A stretch of 64,000 nt of DNA, from contig NZ_CP135922.1 of the NCBI RefSeq assembly GCF_032399705.1, forward strand, positions 5,518,001 to 5,582,000. Reading direction: 5' to 3'. Source of the stretch: Paenibacillus sp. BIC5C1. Lineage in GTDB: Bacteria; Bacillota; Bacilli; Paenibacillales; Paenibacillaceae. Shown here piece after piece: positions 18,848-25,787 of this stretch. A model generated the notes under the pieces. It searched no databases. It was not told the DNA's origin and saw only the letters and a list, made by a program, of their open reading frames with translations. A program made the translations under genes and the position numbers. Position 1 is the stretch's first letter. Every line of letters starts with the position of its first letter.

Positions 18848-18882
18848 GAAAAACCTGCCTGCCATGGCAGGCAGAGCAGGTT
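18848..18882 (-). terminator. Intrinsic terminator of the AraC-type regulator gene
   Basis: A strong GC-rich hairpin (AACCTGC with GCAGGTT, plus CTGCC/GGCAG) is followed by TTTTTC on the minus strand, directly after the stop codon at 18887. Confidence 0.85.
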
Positions 18883-18886
18883 GCTT

Positions 18887-21223
18887 TTATCGCTGCTGCT
18901 CCCGGTATTTTCCGGGGGTAGTTCCCGTAATTTTACGAAATGTACGGATAAAAGCGGTAGGGTTCGTGTAATTGAGTTTCTCGGCAATCTCCGATATTTT
19001 CAGATTGGTCGTCTGCAGCCAAGTCTTGGCTTTTTCCATCCGGTATTCCGCAAGGTATTCCGTAAAGTTCACACCAGCCTCCTTCTTGAACACACGGCTC
19101 AGATAAACCGGATGAAAATTCAGTTCTTCTGCGCAAGCTTCCAGTGACAATTCACGATCATATCGCTCCTCGATCAGCCGAATCATGCGCCGGGCAATAT
19201 TCAAATATTGAGACTCTTCCTGCTCGCGCCAGAATCGAATGACGGGTCGAAATAAACATTTGCGGAACCAGTTCGTCATTTCATCCAATGTGGACAACTT
19301 CAGCAATCGTGCCATGGAGGCCTTTTCACCCAATACTTCCGCAACATTCCCACCCTGCTCCTGTACAAGCTGATACACACGGGACATCAACTGAACCATG
19401 ATAACGGGGTATTCGCTGAAGTGCAGCTTCTTGTCTGCGAGCAGACCGAGATATTGTTTAAAGTACGCATCGGTTTTCTCCTCGTCCCCTTGCTTTAGCG
19501 CAGAAGCCAACTGGTCTTCAATCATCCTGAGCTGTGTATATAGTGCTGCTTCTGTCTGACCGCGCGGCTGAATATCCTCGTAATGCAAAATAATACGGCT
19601 ACCCAAACTAACCCTGCCTTGCAGAGCCTCCCGACTTTCCTGGTAAGCCCTCGGTGAATCACCTATTGCAGAATAGGAGCGACTAATACCGATACTTACA
19701 GGCAGATTCAGATAGGTCACGACCCGCTCACGGATCAATTCCGCTTGAGTGTGCGTCCACTCTTTGAGTTGTACTTCATCATCCAACACGGATGCCAATA
19801 CCGTAACCTGGGCGTCATCAATCATGACAGGTGCGAAACGAATCTCAGAGGGCAGCAGTTCACCGACCATATTGTTTAACGCGAACAGCAGTAGATCCCG
19901 GTCCTGCTCTTCATACCTTGTCCCTTCAAGGGTATCAATCTGAAGGGTAAGTACCCCAAGTCTAGACCATGAGGTTGGAAAATCGTATAACTGGCCCTGA
20001 TATCTGAAGTCATCTTCCGATATTTTGCCTGTAAGCAGTTTGGTCATAAAAAATTCCTGCAAATGAACATGCTGGCCCTTCATCTGCTCACGCATCGTTT
20101 TCTCCGAGCTGAACAAGGTCGATAATCGCTCTTCAATGTATATAAATTCATCCTGACGACGTCCCGACGGAGCCATTGGAGAATCCAGCCCTTTCGTAAA
20201 CTGCAGTAGTCTGGAAATGGGAGAATACATCTTGCGGCTGCCATAGAAGGCTACTAGTCCCGTCAAACATAACATGACCAGTGTAGCCACACCTGTAACC
20301 AATGCAATTTTCTGGGACTGGGCGGTTATCTGACTCAGCGATACAACGGAAACATACAACCAGCCATTAAGTGGTGACTGCCTGTAGCTAACCGCCACCT
20401 GGCTTCCTTCCACCTCTGCGCTGAAGAAACCCTCCGACTGTCCCGTCGTTTGTACCTTTTCGTGGATTTCCTGATTCAGCGTATCGTATTTCCCGTCTTG
20501 TTCTGTGTCGTTGAGAAAATATTTCTGCTCCCGATCAAGGACGTACATATCCCCTGAATTCGGATTTCGACTTAGAAATGTACTTAGCTCTGTATCCGCT
20601 ATGTCTATAACCAGAAATCCCTTTGGTTTCACATTCGTGGGTATCATTGGAATCTTGAATACCATGCTGACCACATTGTCGGATGAAATAAGGGTAGGCG
20701 CAGGTTCTTGTGCCGCTTCACCGACTCCGGCCGATACCGGTATACTTTCTTTGGTTGAACTCACATTTTGCGTCACCCAAAACAGGCTGTTTGTATATTT
20801 CAAATAGGAACCAATCCGGTCCCGAATACTGAAATCATCCAATTTTCCAAAGGATCGCATCGAAACGACCCAGTCTTCATCCAGATTCACAAGATAGGCC
20901 TGATCAATATTTGTAACCGATTGCAAATTATTAAATCCGGAAGTCAGATCACGAATTTCCTGAAATTCGCTGCTGTCCAGCGGTTTTTTCATCGCTTGTA
21001 ATACCAGTGGAGAATTCACATATTGGATGGACGATAATTGCAGGCTACGCAATACTTGTTCTACCCGCATTTGGGTCTGATGCAGAATCTGCAAATTACT
21101 CTCTCGCACCTTCTGTTCAATGTCACGTGAAGCAATCGAATAGGAGACCGAACCAATAACAATGACTGGAAGGGCTCCGAGTATCATGGTAAAACAGAGC
21201 AAACGCAGCAGGTATTTAGGCAA
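18887..21223 (-). CDS. Membrane-bound AraC-family regulator (YtdP/YesS-like)
   Basis: This protein of about 778 residues has a transmembrane segment near 7-30 and an extracellular Cache-like sensor domain (about 35-295). A second transmembrane segment lies near 300-322 (TGVATLVMLCLTGLVAFYG). The C-terminal AraC helix-turn-helix pair is in the last 100 residues (EACAEELNFHPVYLSRVFKKE and IAEKLNYTNPTAFIRTFRK). It likely senses an extracellular sugar and activates the adjacent pectin operon, as YtdP-type proteins are thought to. The AAAGGAGG site abuts an ATG with no spacing; a TTG three codons later has an 8-base spacing, so I take TTG at 21221-21223 as the start. Confidence 0.88.
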   Translation of the reverse strand: MPKYLLRLLCFTMILGALPVIVIGSVSYSIASRDIEQKVRESNLQILHQTQMRVEQVLRSLQLSSIQYVNSPLVLQAMKKPLDSSEFQEIRDLTSGFNNLQSVTNIDQAYLVNLDEDWVVSMRSFGKLDDFSIRDRIGSYLKYTNSLFWVTQNVSSTKESIPVSAGVGEAAQEPAPTLISSDNVVSMVFKIPMIPTNVKPKGFLVIDIADTELSTFLSRNPNSGDMYVLDREQKYFLNDTEQDGKYDTLNQEIHEKVQTTGQSEGFFSAEVEGSQVAVSYRQSPLNGWLYVSVVSLSQITAQSQKIALVTGVATLVMLCLTGLVAFYGSRKMYSPISRLLQFTKGLDSPMAPSGRRQDEFIYIEERLSTLFSSEKTMREQMKGQHVHLQEFFMTKLLTGKISEDDFRYQGQLYDFPTSWSRLGVLTLQIDTLEGTRYEEQDRDLLLFALNNMVGELLPSEIRFAPVMIDDAQVTVLASVLDDEVQLKEWTHTQAELIRERVVTYLNLPVSIGISRSYSAIGDSPRAYQESREALQGRVSLGSRIILHYEDIQPRGQTEAALYTQLRMIEDQLASALKQGDEEKTDAYFKQYLGLLADKKLHFSEYPVIMVQLMSRVYQLVQEQGGNVAEVLGEKASMARLLKLSTLDEMTNWFRKCLFRPVIRFWREQEESQYLNIARRMIRLIEERYDRELSLEACAEELNFHPVYLSRVFKKEAGVNFTEYLAEYRMEKAKTWLQTTNLKISEIAEKLNYTNPTAFIRTFRKITGTTPGKYREQQR

Positions 21224-21307
21224 AAAGAGCATCCTCCTTTGTGCATTTTGCGTGGTTTGAACGAGAACGATTTCGGAATCACTTCTCGAACTAATGCAAA
21301 ACGTATG

Positions 21308-21325
21308 TATAATATCGCTTTCATT
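21308..21325 (-). promoter_or_regulatory. Candidate cre site upstream of the AraC-type regulator
   Basis: AATGAAAGCGATATTATA on the minus strand matches the cre consensus except for T in place of the conserved C in the second half. It lies about 85 bases before the regulator start. Confidence 0.4.
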
Positions 21326-21390
21326 GGATTAATTTACTATTGTTATTTTAAAACCCATTGTTATTCAAGTCCACTATTTATTCTTAAAGG

Positions 21391-21420
21391 TTGACTTCAA
21401 AGCAATTTCCAGTTTATATT
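21391..21420 (+). promoter_or_regulatory. SigA promoter driving the MutS2-like leader
   Basis: TTGACT (21391-21396) and TATATT (21415-21420) are 18 bases apart on the plus strand. Transcription should start near 21427, about 370 bases before the MutS2-like gene. The long 21224-21798 gap is filled by this leader and, on the other strand, the regulator's upstream region. Confidence 0.65.
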
Positions 21421-21454
21421 AGTTGCATATTCCTCAATCAAAGGAGAGATTTTG

Positions 21455-21478
21455 ATGTCGGTGAGCGTTCTTAACTAA
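21455..21478 (+). CDS. Leader peptide MSVSVLN upstream of the MutS2-like gene
   Basis: ATG TCG GTG AGC GTT CTT AAC TAA follows AAGGAGAG at a 6-base spacing, as good a ribosome site as that of the main gene. Codons 5 to 8 form the 5' arm of the 12-bp leader stem. A ribosome held on this frame would open the stem. The position and size fit leader peptides of drug-inducible attenuators; the inducing signal is unknown. Confidence 0.5.
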   Translation: MSVSVLN

Positions 21479-21624
21479 CAAGTTTCATATTCAGGAGTTT
21501 GGCCTTCGATTCACTTGTGCCTTGTGGCATACGTGTATTTCATGATGCGCCATTACCCTGTACTTAGTTAAGAACAGCGGATATCATAAATCGCCTCCGG
21601 GATTGTACTTGTCCGGGTCTATTT

Positions 21625-21653
21625 CCGCGCTGTGTTCAGCGTGGATTTTTTTT
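21625..21653 (+). terminator. First intrinsic terminator in the MutS2-like leader
   Basis: An 8-bp stem CCGCGCTG with CAGCGTGG (one G-T pair) and a TGTT loop is followed by ATTTTTTTT. It lies between the leader peptide and the MutS2-like gene on the same strand. Confidence 0.75.
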
Positions 21654-21690
21654 GTATAGACCTATAACGGGCCTTACTTTCCCTTACGTT

Positions 21691-21733
21691 AAGGGCGGAG
21701 AATGACGTTTGTTCATTCTCCGCCCTTTTTGCG
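21691..21733 (+). terminator. Second intrinsic terminator in the MutS2-like leader
   Basis: A perfect 15-bp stem (21691-21705 with 21713-21727) with a 7-base loop runs into TTTTT, 66 bases ahead of the MutS2-like start. A competing hairpin CCCTTACGTTAAGGG (21681-21695) overlaps its 5' arm and could act as an antiterminator. Confidence 0.8.
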
Positions 21734-21798
21734 TTTTCCGGGAATATGTTCCATCGCTTTAACCGAAATTCCATTTTATATCCAAGGAGAGATCAAGC

Positions 21799-23808
21799 AT
21801 GAATGAAAAAACTTTAACCAGTCTGGGTTATCCCCAAATTCAAAAAAATGTTGCCGCCTGTGCCCTATCCTATTTGGGCAAACGTTATGCAAGAGACATG
21901 AAGCCAATGGTAGACGCTCCTCTGATCCAAATGCGTCTGGAAGAGACCGCTGAAGCCGCTGCTTTGATTCGTAACGGCGCCAGTGTGCCCATTCCTTCAC
22001 TGGATGGCATGGAGACCATCATGGATCTGCTGGGCACCGGTTATTTATTCACGGAACGTGATTTCAGCCATCTCGCCCAATTTCTTCGCAGCTGCGCGCA
22101 GCTTATGAAATACATGGAGGGCAAATCCGAAGTGGCCCCGACAGTTAGTCGCTACGCTTCATCCATGATATGGATGGAAGCCTTGCTGAGCGAGATTGAA
22201 CGCTGCATCCATAGTGGACGCATTCAGGATCAGGCGAGCAAGGAACTGATACGTATTCGTAAAAAAATGACTGTGAATGAGGAACGCATGAAGCGCAAGC
22301 TGGATTCTCTTATAAGCAAACACCGCTCCATCATGCAGGAAAATGTGATCAGTCAACGTGGCGGAAGAACTGTCCTGCCCATCAAGAAAGAATTCCGCAA
22401 ACATGTTAAAGGCAGTGTGCTGGATGAATCGGGAAGTGGCCAAACCGTATATATTGAGCCTGCTGAATTAGTAGGTCTGCAAATGGAGCTGGCTTCACTC
22501 CAAGCCGAGGAATCACGGGAGGAGATGAAAATCCTCGGTGACTTAACCTCCCTTGCAGAGTCTTATAACCGAGAAATCTCACTAAACACCGAAACGGTAG
22601 GAATTCTGGATTTCCTGTTCGCCAAAGCGAAATATGCAGCCACCATGGACGGACGGACTGTACGTGTCAATGCCAATGGACGGGTTCTGCTTCATCATGC
22701 CCGCCATCCGTTTATGGGTTCATCCATGGTTCCGCTTGATTTTGCAATTGGTCAGACGTATTCCTCACTAATCATTACAGGGCCGAATACGGGTGGCAAA
22801 ACGGTTGCACTCAAAACATTGGGTCTGCTCACCTTGATGATGCAATCCGGTCTGCTTGTGCCTGTCGCTGAAGATGGCGAGATGGCCGTATATCATGAAG
22901 TCGCTGTGGATATCGGTGATGGACAGAGCCTGGAGCAAGCACTCAGTACCTTTTCTGCACATATTCGTAACATGATTGGCATCCTGGAGCAAGCCAATTC
23001 ATCGACACTTGTGCTTATTGACGAGATGGCCTCCGGTACCGATCCCGGTGAGGGAGTGGGGCTCTCCATCGCCATGCTGGAGGAGCTGCACAGCCGCGGA
23101 GCTACCGTTATCGCCACAACCCATTTTGGGGAAATCAAACATTTTGCAGCAGGTACGCCTGGATTTGAGAATGCCCGAATGGAATTCGATACGGTCTCTC
23201 TTCAACCTCTTTATCGATTGCGGATCGGAGAAGCCGGGGATAGTTATGCCTATTCCATCGCACTGAAATTGGGTATGCCACAGCGTATTATTGAGCGCTC
23301 CAAACTCATTTCAGATCAGGGTGTCCCGCAAAGTGTCTCTTCCAGCTTCACTCCATCCGTGCCTAACGTAAATTCGTCGTCAACGCAAATAAACAGCACG
23401 GCGGAACATGAACACTTGAATAAAACAAAGAACAAGATGAAACCTGTCAGCCCGTCCGTACAAACCGGAACAAGAAAGCACTCTGCTGATCGGTCTGAAT
23501 CAGTAGAACCCACCACCCCTGCCAAAGTATTCCGAAAAGGGGATCGCGTCTATGCAGCTTATCTGAACCAATCAGGCATCGTATGTGATGTGGAGGACAG
23601 TCGCGGAAATATCGGAGTCATGCTGCGTGGACGCAAAGTCAAAATTCACAAGAAGCGTCTAACTCTGCACATCTCCGCAGATGAACTGTATCCGGGTGAC
23701 TATGATCTCGACATTGTGCTGGAGACCAAAGAGAACCGCAAAAAACGCAAACTGATGAATCGCAAGCATGTGGAAGGACTGAAGATTGAATTGCCCCCTG
23801 AAGAATAA
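21799..23808 (+). CDS. MutS2-like ATPase lacking the Smr domain
   Basis: This 669-residue protein has the MutS2 core, lever and ATPase regions. Walker A is GPNTGGKT (328-335), an ABC-type signature region lies near 377-389, Walker B is LVLIDE (404-409, then MASGTDPGEG) and the switch His is in TTHFGE (440-445). A Ser/Thr/Asn/Lys-rich linker (about 505-575) leads to a KOW-like beta segment (about 577-625). The protein then ends, with no Smr nuclease domain; classical Bacillus MutS2 is about 785 residues. MutS2 is known to act on collided ribosomes. AAGGAGAG sets the start. Two terminators and a leader peptide upstream imply conditional expression. It is probably a paralogue of the housekeeping MutS2. 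Not a mismatch repair MutS. Confidence 0.85.
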   Translation: MNEKTLTSLGYPQIQKNVAACALSYLGKRYARDMKPMVDAPLIQMRLEETAEAAALIRNGASVPIPSLDGMETIMDLLGTGYLFTERDFSHLAQFLRSCAQLMKYMEGKSEVAPTVSRYASSMIWMEALLSEIERCIHSGRIQDQASKELIRIRKKMTVNEERMKRKLDSLISKHRSIMQENVISQRGGRTVLPIKKEFRKHVKGSVLDESGSGQTVYIEPAELVGLQMELASLQAEESREEMKILGDLTSLAESYNREISLNTETVGILDFLFAKAKYAATMDGRTVRVNANGRVLLHHARHPFMGSSMVPLDFAIGQTYSSLIITGPNTGGKTVALKTLGLLTLMMQSGLLVPVAEDGEMAVYHEVAVDIGDGQSLEQALSTFSAHIRNMIGILEQANSSTLVLIDEMASGTDPGEGVGLSIAMLEELHSRGATVIATTHFGEIKHFAAGTPGFENARMEFDTVSLQPLYRLRIGEAGDSYAYSIALKLGMPQRIIERSKLISDQGVPQSVSSSFTPSVPNVNSSSTQINSTAEHEHLNKTKNKMKPVSPSVQTGTRKHSADRSESVEPTTPAKVFRKGDRVYAAYLNQSGIVCDVEDSRGNIGVMLRGRKVKIHKKRLTLHISADELYPGDYDLDIVLETKENRKKRKLMNRKHVEGLKIELPPEE

Positions 23809-23901
23809 CCACAGGATTGATATAATAGGTTGAGTTGCTATACTTTAATAAACCTTATCGATCGTTCGTGGTTAGAAATTCATTGGGGAAGGAAGACTCA
23901 T

Positions 23902-24150
23902 ATGTCTGTTGAGCAGGATACAAAGAAAGTCACTCCAGAAGTTCTCATATGTCCTTTGTGCGGGGAGCCCAATGGCTGCTCCTATGCCGCTGGCCGTCCT
24001 CATTCAGAATGCTGGTGTAACCGGGCTGTGTTCCCAGAAGGGGTATTTGACCCCATTCCGGCAGAACAGCGAAGGAAGTCTTGCATCTGTGAGGCGTGTC
24101 TGGATACGTATAAAAAGAAGACAGATCAAAATAAAGAGCCCCACAGTTAA
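23902..24150 (+). CDS. Small cysteine-rich CWC-family protein
   Basis: This 82-residue protein has the cysteine pattern CPLCGEPNGC, then ECWC, then CICEACL, matching the cysteine-rich CWC family, probably a small metal (zinc) site protein of unknown role. The start follows GAAGGAAG by 6 bases; an upstream in-frame start has no ribosome site. It lies 93 bases after the MutS2-like gene on the same strand with no terminator between, so it may share its control. The stop codon sits inside the bidirectional terminator shared with mtlD. Confidence 0.8.
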   Translation: MSVEQDTKKVTPEVLICPLCGEPNGCSYAAGRPHSECWCNRAVFPEGVFDPIPAEQRRKSCICEACLDTYKKKTDQNKEPHS

Positions 24151-24165
24151 CCCTGTGAGGCTCTT
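24134..24165. terminator. Bidirectional terminator between the CWC gene and mtlD
   Basis: AAGAGCC-C-CACAG pairs with CTGTG-A-GGCTCTT around a short loop. T-rich tails follow on both strands (CTTCT on plus, TTTATTTT on minus). Confidence 0.8.
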
Positions 24166-24202
24166 CTTCTATCGATATGATTTTGTATTGAAATACAGAC
24201 CG

Positions 24203-25354
24203 TTACTTCTGCATTTGTTGATAATGCGCTACAGCCTGCTTCAATACAGGATGACTCTCATCCATGGACGTATACTGGCTGAGTGCTGCTTCAATTCCTT
24301 TTTGCTTGATCGTAGTCTGGAGTTCTACGGCTTCCGGGTCTTCGGAAATGTCAAACTTGCAGGCAGCGGCCATACCCATTGCCAAATGTGTTGTCTCCGT
24401 TCCGTACTCGTAAGCCTGGAGAGCCGGGCGAACCAGACGGTCATTCGGGGATAGTTTCCGCAGTGGAGAACGTCCTACACGAGTTACCTCATCTGTCAGA
24501 TGTGGGTTAACGAACCGTTCCAATATTTTGGCAATGTACAACTGATGATCGTCGGCATTGAATCCAAAACGCTTCACCAGAACTGCTCCGGTTTCCTGCA
24601 AGGCACCATATACGATGGATTTGACTTTTTCATCAGCAATAGCCTTCTGAATTGTATCAAACCCGTTCACATATCCAATATAAGCGGCAATACAGTGTCC
24701 GGTATTTACGGTAAACAGCTTCCGTTCGATATAAGGCTCCAGATCATCAACATACATTACACCCTCAACCGGTTTGAACGCAGGAGCCATCTGTGAACGG
24801 TCCACAACCCATTCATAGAAAGGCTCTACCTGTACATGCAATGGATCTTCATGATGCTGAATCGGCACAATCCGATCCACGGCAGAGTCCGGGAAATACA
24901 CATACTGATCCGCAAGCAGGCGAGTACGTTCATCAAGCAGACCATATACATGTTCTTTTAACTGAGTGCTGGCACCAATTGCATTTTCACAAGCAATAAT
25001 GTGAAGGGGCTGGAAGACATCACCTGTTCCAAGTCTGGATGTAAGTCCTTTGGCAATACCCGGAGCAATATGTTTCAGAATGTTCACACCCACTGCGGTT
25101 GTGATCAGTTCAGCTTCTGCAACGTTCTGAGCAACAGTATCCAGATTGGTTCCATCGATTGCACTCACACCGGTAACTGTCTCCAGGTCCTTGGCCTCGT
25201 TAGCCAGTTCAACCTTGTATTCTCCACGCTGCTCCAGAGCCTTAACCAGCTCCTGGTTAACGTCCGAGAAAACGACATTGTAGCCTGCACGGGACAAAAT
25301 CAAACCGATAAAGCCACGTCCAATATTACCTGCTCCAAAGTGAAGGGCCTTCAT
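24203..25354 (-). CDS. mtlD: Mannitol-1-phosphate 5-dehydrogenase
   Basis: This 383-residue NAD-dependent polyol dehydrogenase has the N-terminal dinucleotide motif HFGAGNIGRGFIG and the conserved VNTGHCIAAYIGY catalytic region near 215. The length is standard for MtlD. It oxidises mannitol-1-phosphate, delivered by the mannitol PTS, to fructose-6-phosphate in the cytoplasm. It is the last gene of mtlA-mtlR-mtlF-mtlD and overlaps mtlF by 4 bases, showing translational coupling. Confidence 0.97.
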   Translation of the reverse strand: MKALHFGAGNIGRGFIGLILSRAGYNVVFSDVNQELVKALEQRGEYKVELANEAKDLETVTGVSAIDGTNLDTVAQNVAEAELITTAVGVNILKHIAPGIAKGLTSRLGTGDVFQPLHIIACENAIGASTQLKEHVYGLLDERTRLLADQYVYFPDSAVDRIVPIQHHEDPLHVQVEPFYEWVVDRSQMAPAFKPVEGVMYVDDLEPYIERKLFTVNTGHCIAAYIGYVNGFDTIQKAIADEKVKSIVYGALQETGAVLVKRFGFNADDHQLYIAKILERFVNPHLTDEVTRVGRSPLRKLSPNDRLVRPALQAYEYGTETTHLAMGMAAACKFDISEDPEAVELQTTIKQKGIEAALSQYTSMDESHPVLKQAVAHYQQMQK

Positions 25355-25785
25355 AGTTCCATTTCACTTTCCAAAATAGTGATGACTTCTTCAGCGGTTT
25401 GAGCATGACGCAAAGCTTCCATGTTCTCTTCCTCGGCGCAGATGACTGCGATGCTGGTGAGGATCTCCATATGTTCTCCGCCCTGAGCAGCGATACCAAT
25501 GACCATATACGCCTTCTCTTCGCCAAAATCAACACCTTGCGGGAACTGAATGACCGATATACCTGTGGACAAAATGAATGATTTGGATTCCTTCGTGCCG
25601 TGTGGAATCGCAAGTCCGTTGCCGACATACGTGGAAACAATCTCTTCACGCTCCAGCATTTTGTCAATGTATTCAGCAGTGATATGTCCCGCGTCTTTCA
25701 AAATTTGACCTGCCATACGAATCGCTTCGTATTTGTCCTGAGCCGTTGCATTCATGATGACTTTATCTTTAGTTAACACACTCAT
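25351..25785 (-). CDS. mtlF: Mannitol PTS EIIA component
   Basis: This 144-residue EIIA of the fructose/mannitol family has its phosphorylation-site histidine in GNGLAIPHGTKES (near residue 65). It passes phosphate from HPr to the EIIB domain of MtlA and, in this operon type, also modulates MtlR. It overlaps mtlD by 4 bases and lies 2 bases after mtlR, so it is firmly inside the operon. Confidence 0.96.
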   Translation of the reverse strand: MSVLTKDKVIMNATAQDKYEAIRMAGQILKDAGHITAEYIDKMLEREEIVSTYVGNGLAIPHGTKESKSFILSTGISVIQFPQGVDFGEEKAYMVIGIAAQGGEHMEILTSIAVICAEEENMEALRHAQTAEEVITILESEMEL

Positions 25786-25787
25786 GT

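Larger units (their letters stand above)
21427..21653 (+). ncRNA. Putative ribosome-sensing attenuator leader RNA
   Basis: The region holds a 7-codon leader peptide gene whose last codons and stop (21467-21478) form a perfect 12-bp stem with TTAGTTAAGAAC (21564-21575). Outer pairing (about 21449-21460 with 21581-21593, one bulge and one wobble) extends this so that almost the whole leader frame is base-paired. The released 3' arm GAACAGCG (21572-21579) can also pair with the 5' arm of the following terminator (CGCTGT plus TC, two-base bulge), making a plausible antiterminator. I could not match it to a riboswitch class I know. Boundaries are approximate. Confidence 0.55.

Noticed and set aside
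21427..21653. Known riboswitch, T-box or 6S RNA in the MutS2-like leader
   Set aside because: No T-box sequence (AGGGTGGNACCGCG), no conserved core of the riboswitch classes I know, and the RNA ends do not pair as in 6S RNA; a leader-peptide attenuator explains the pattern better.
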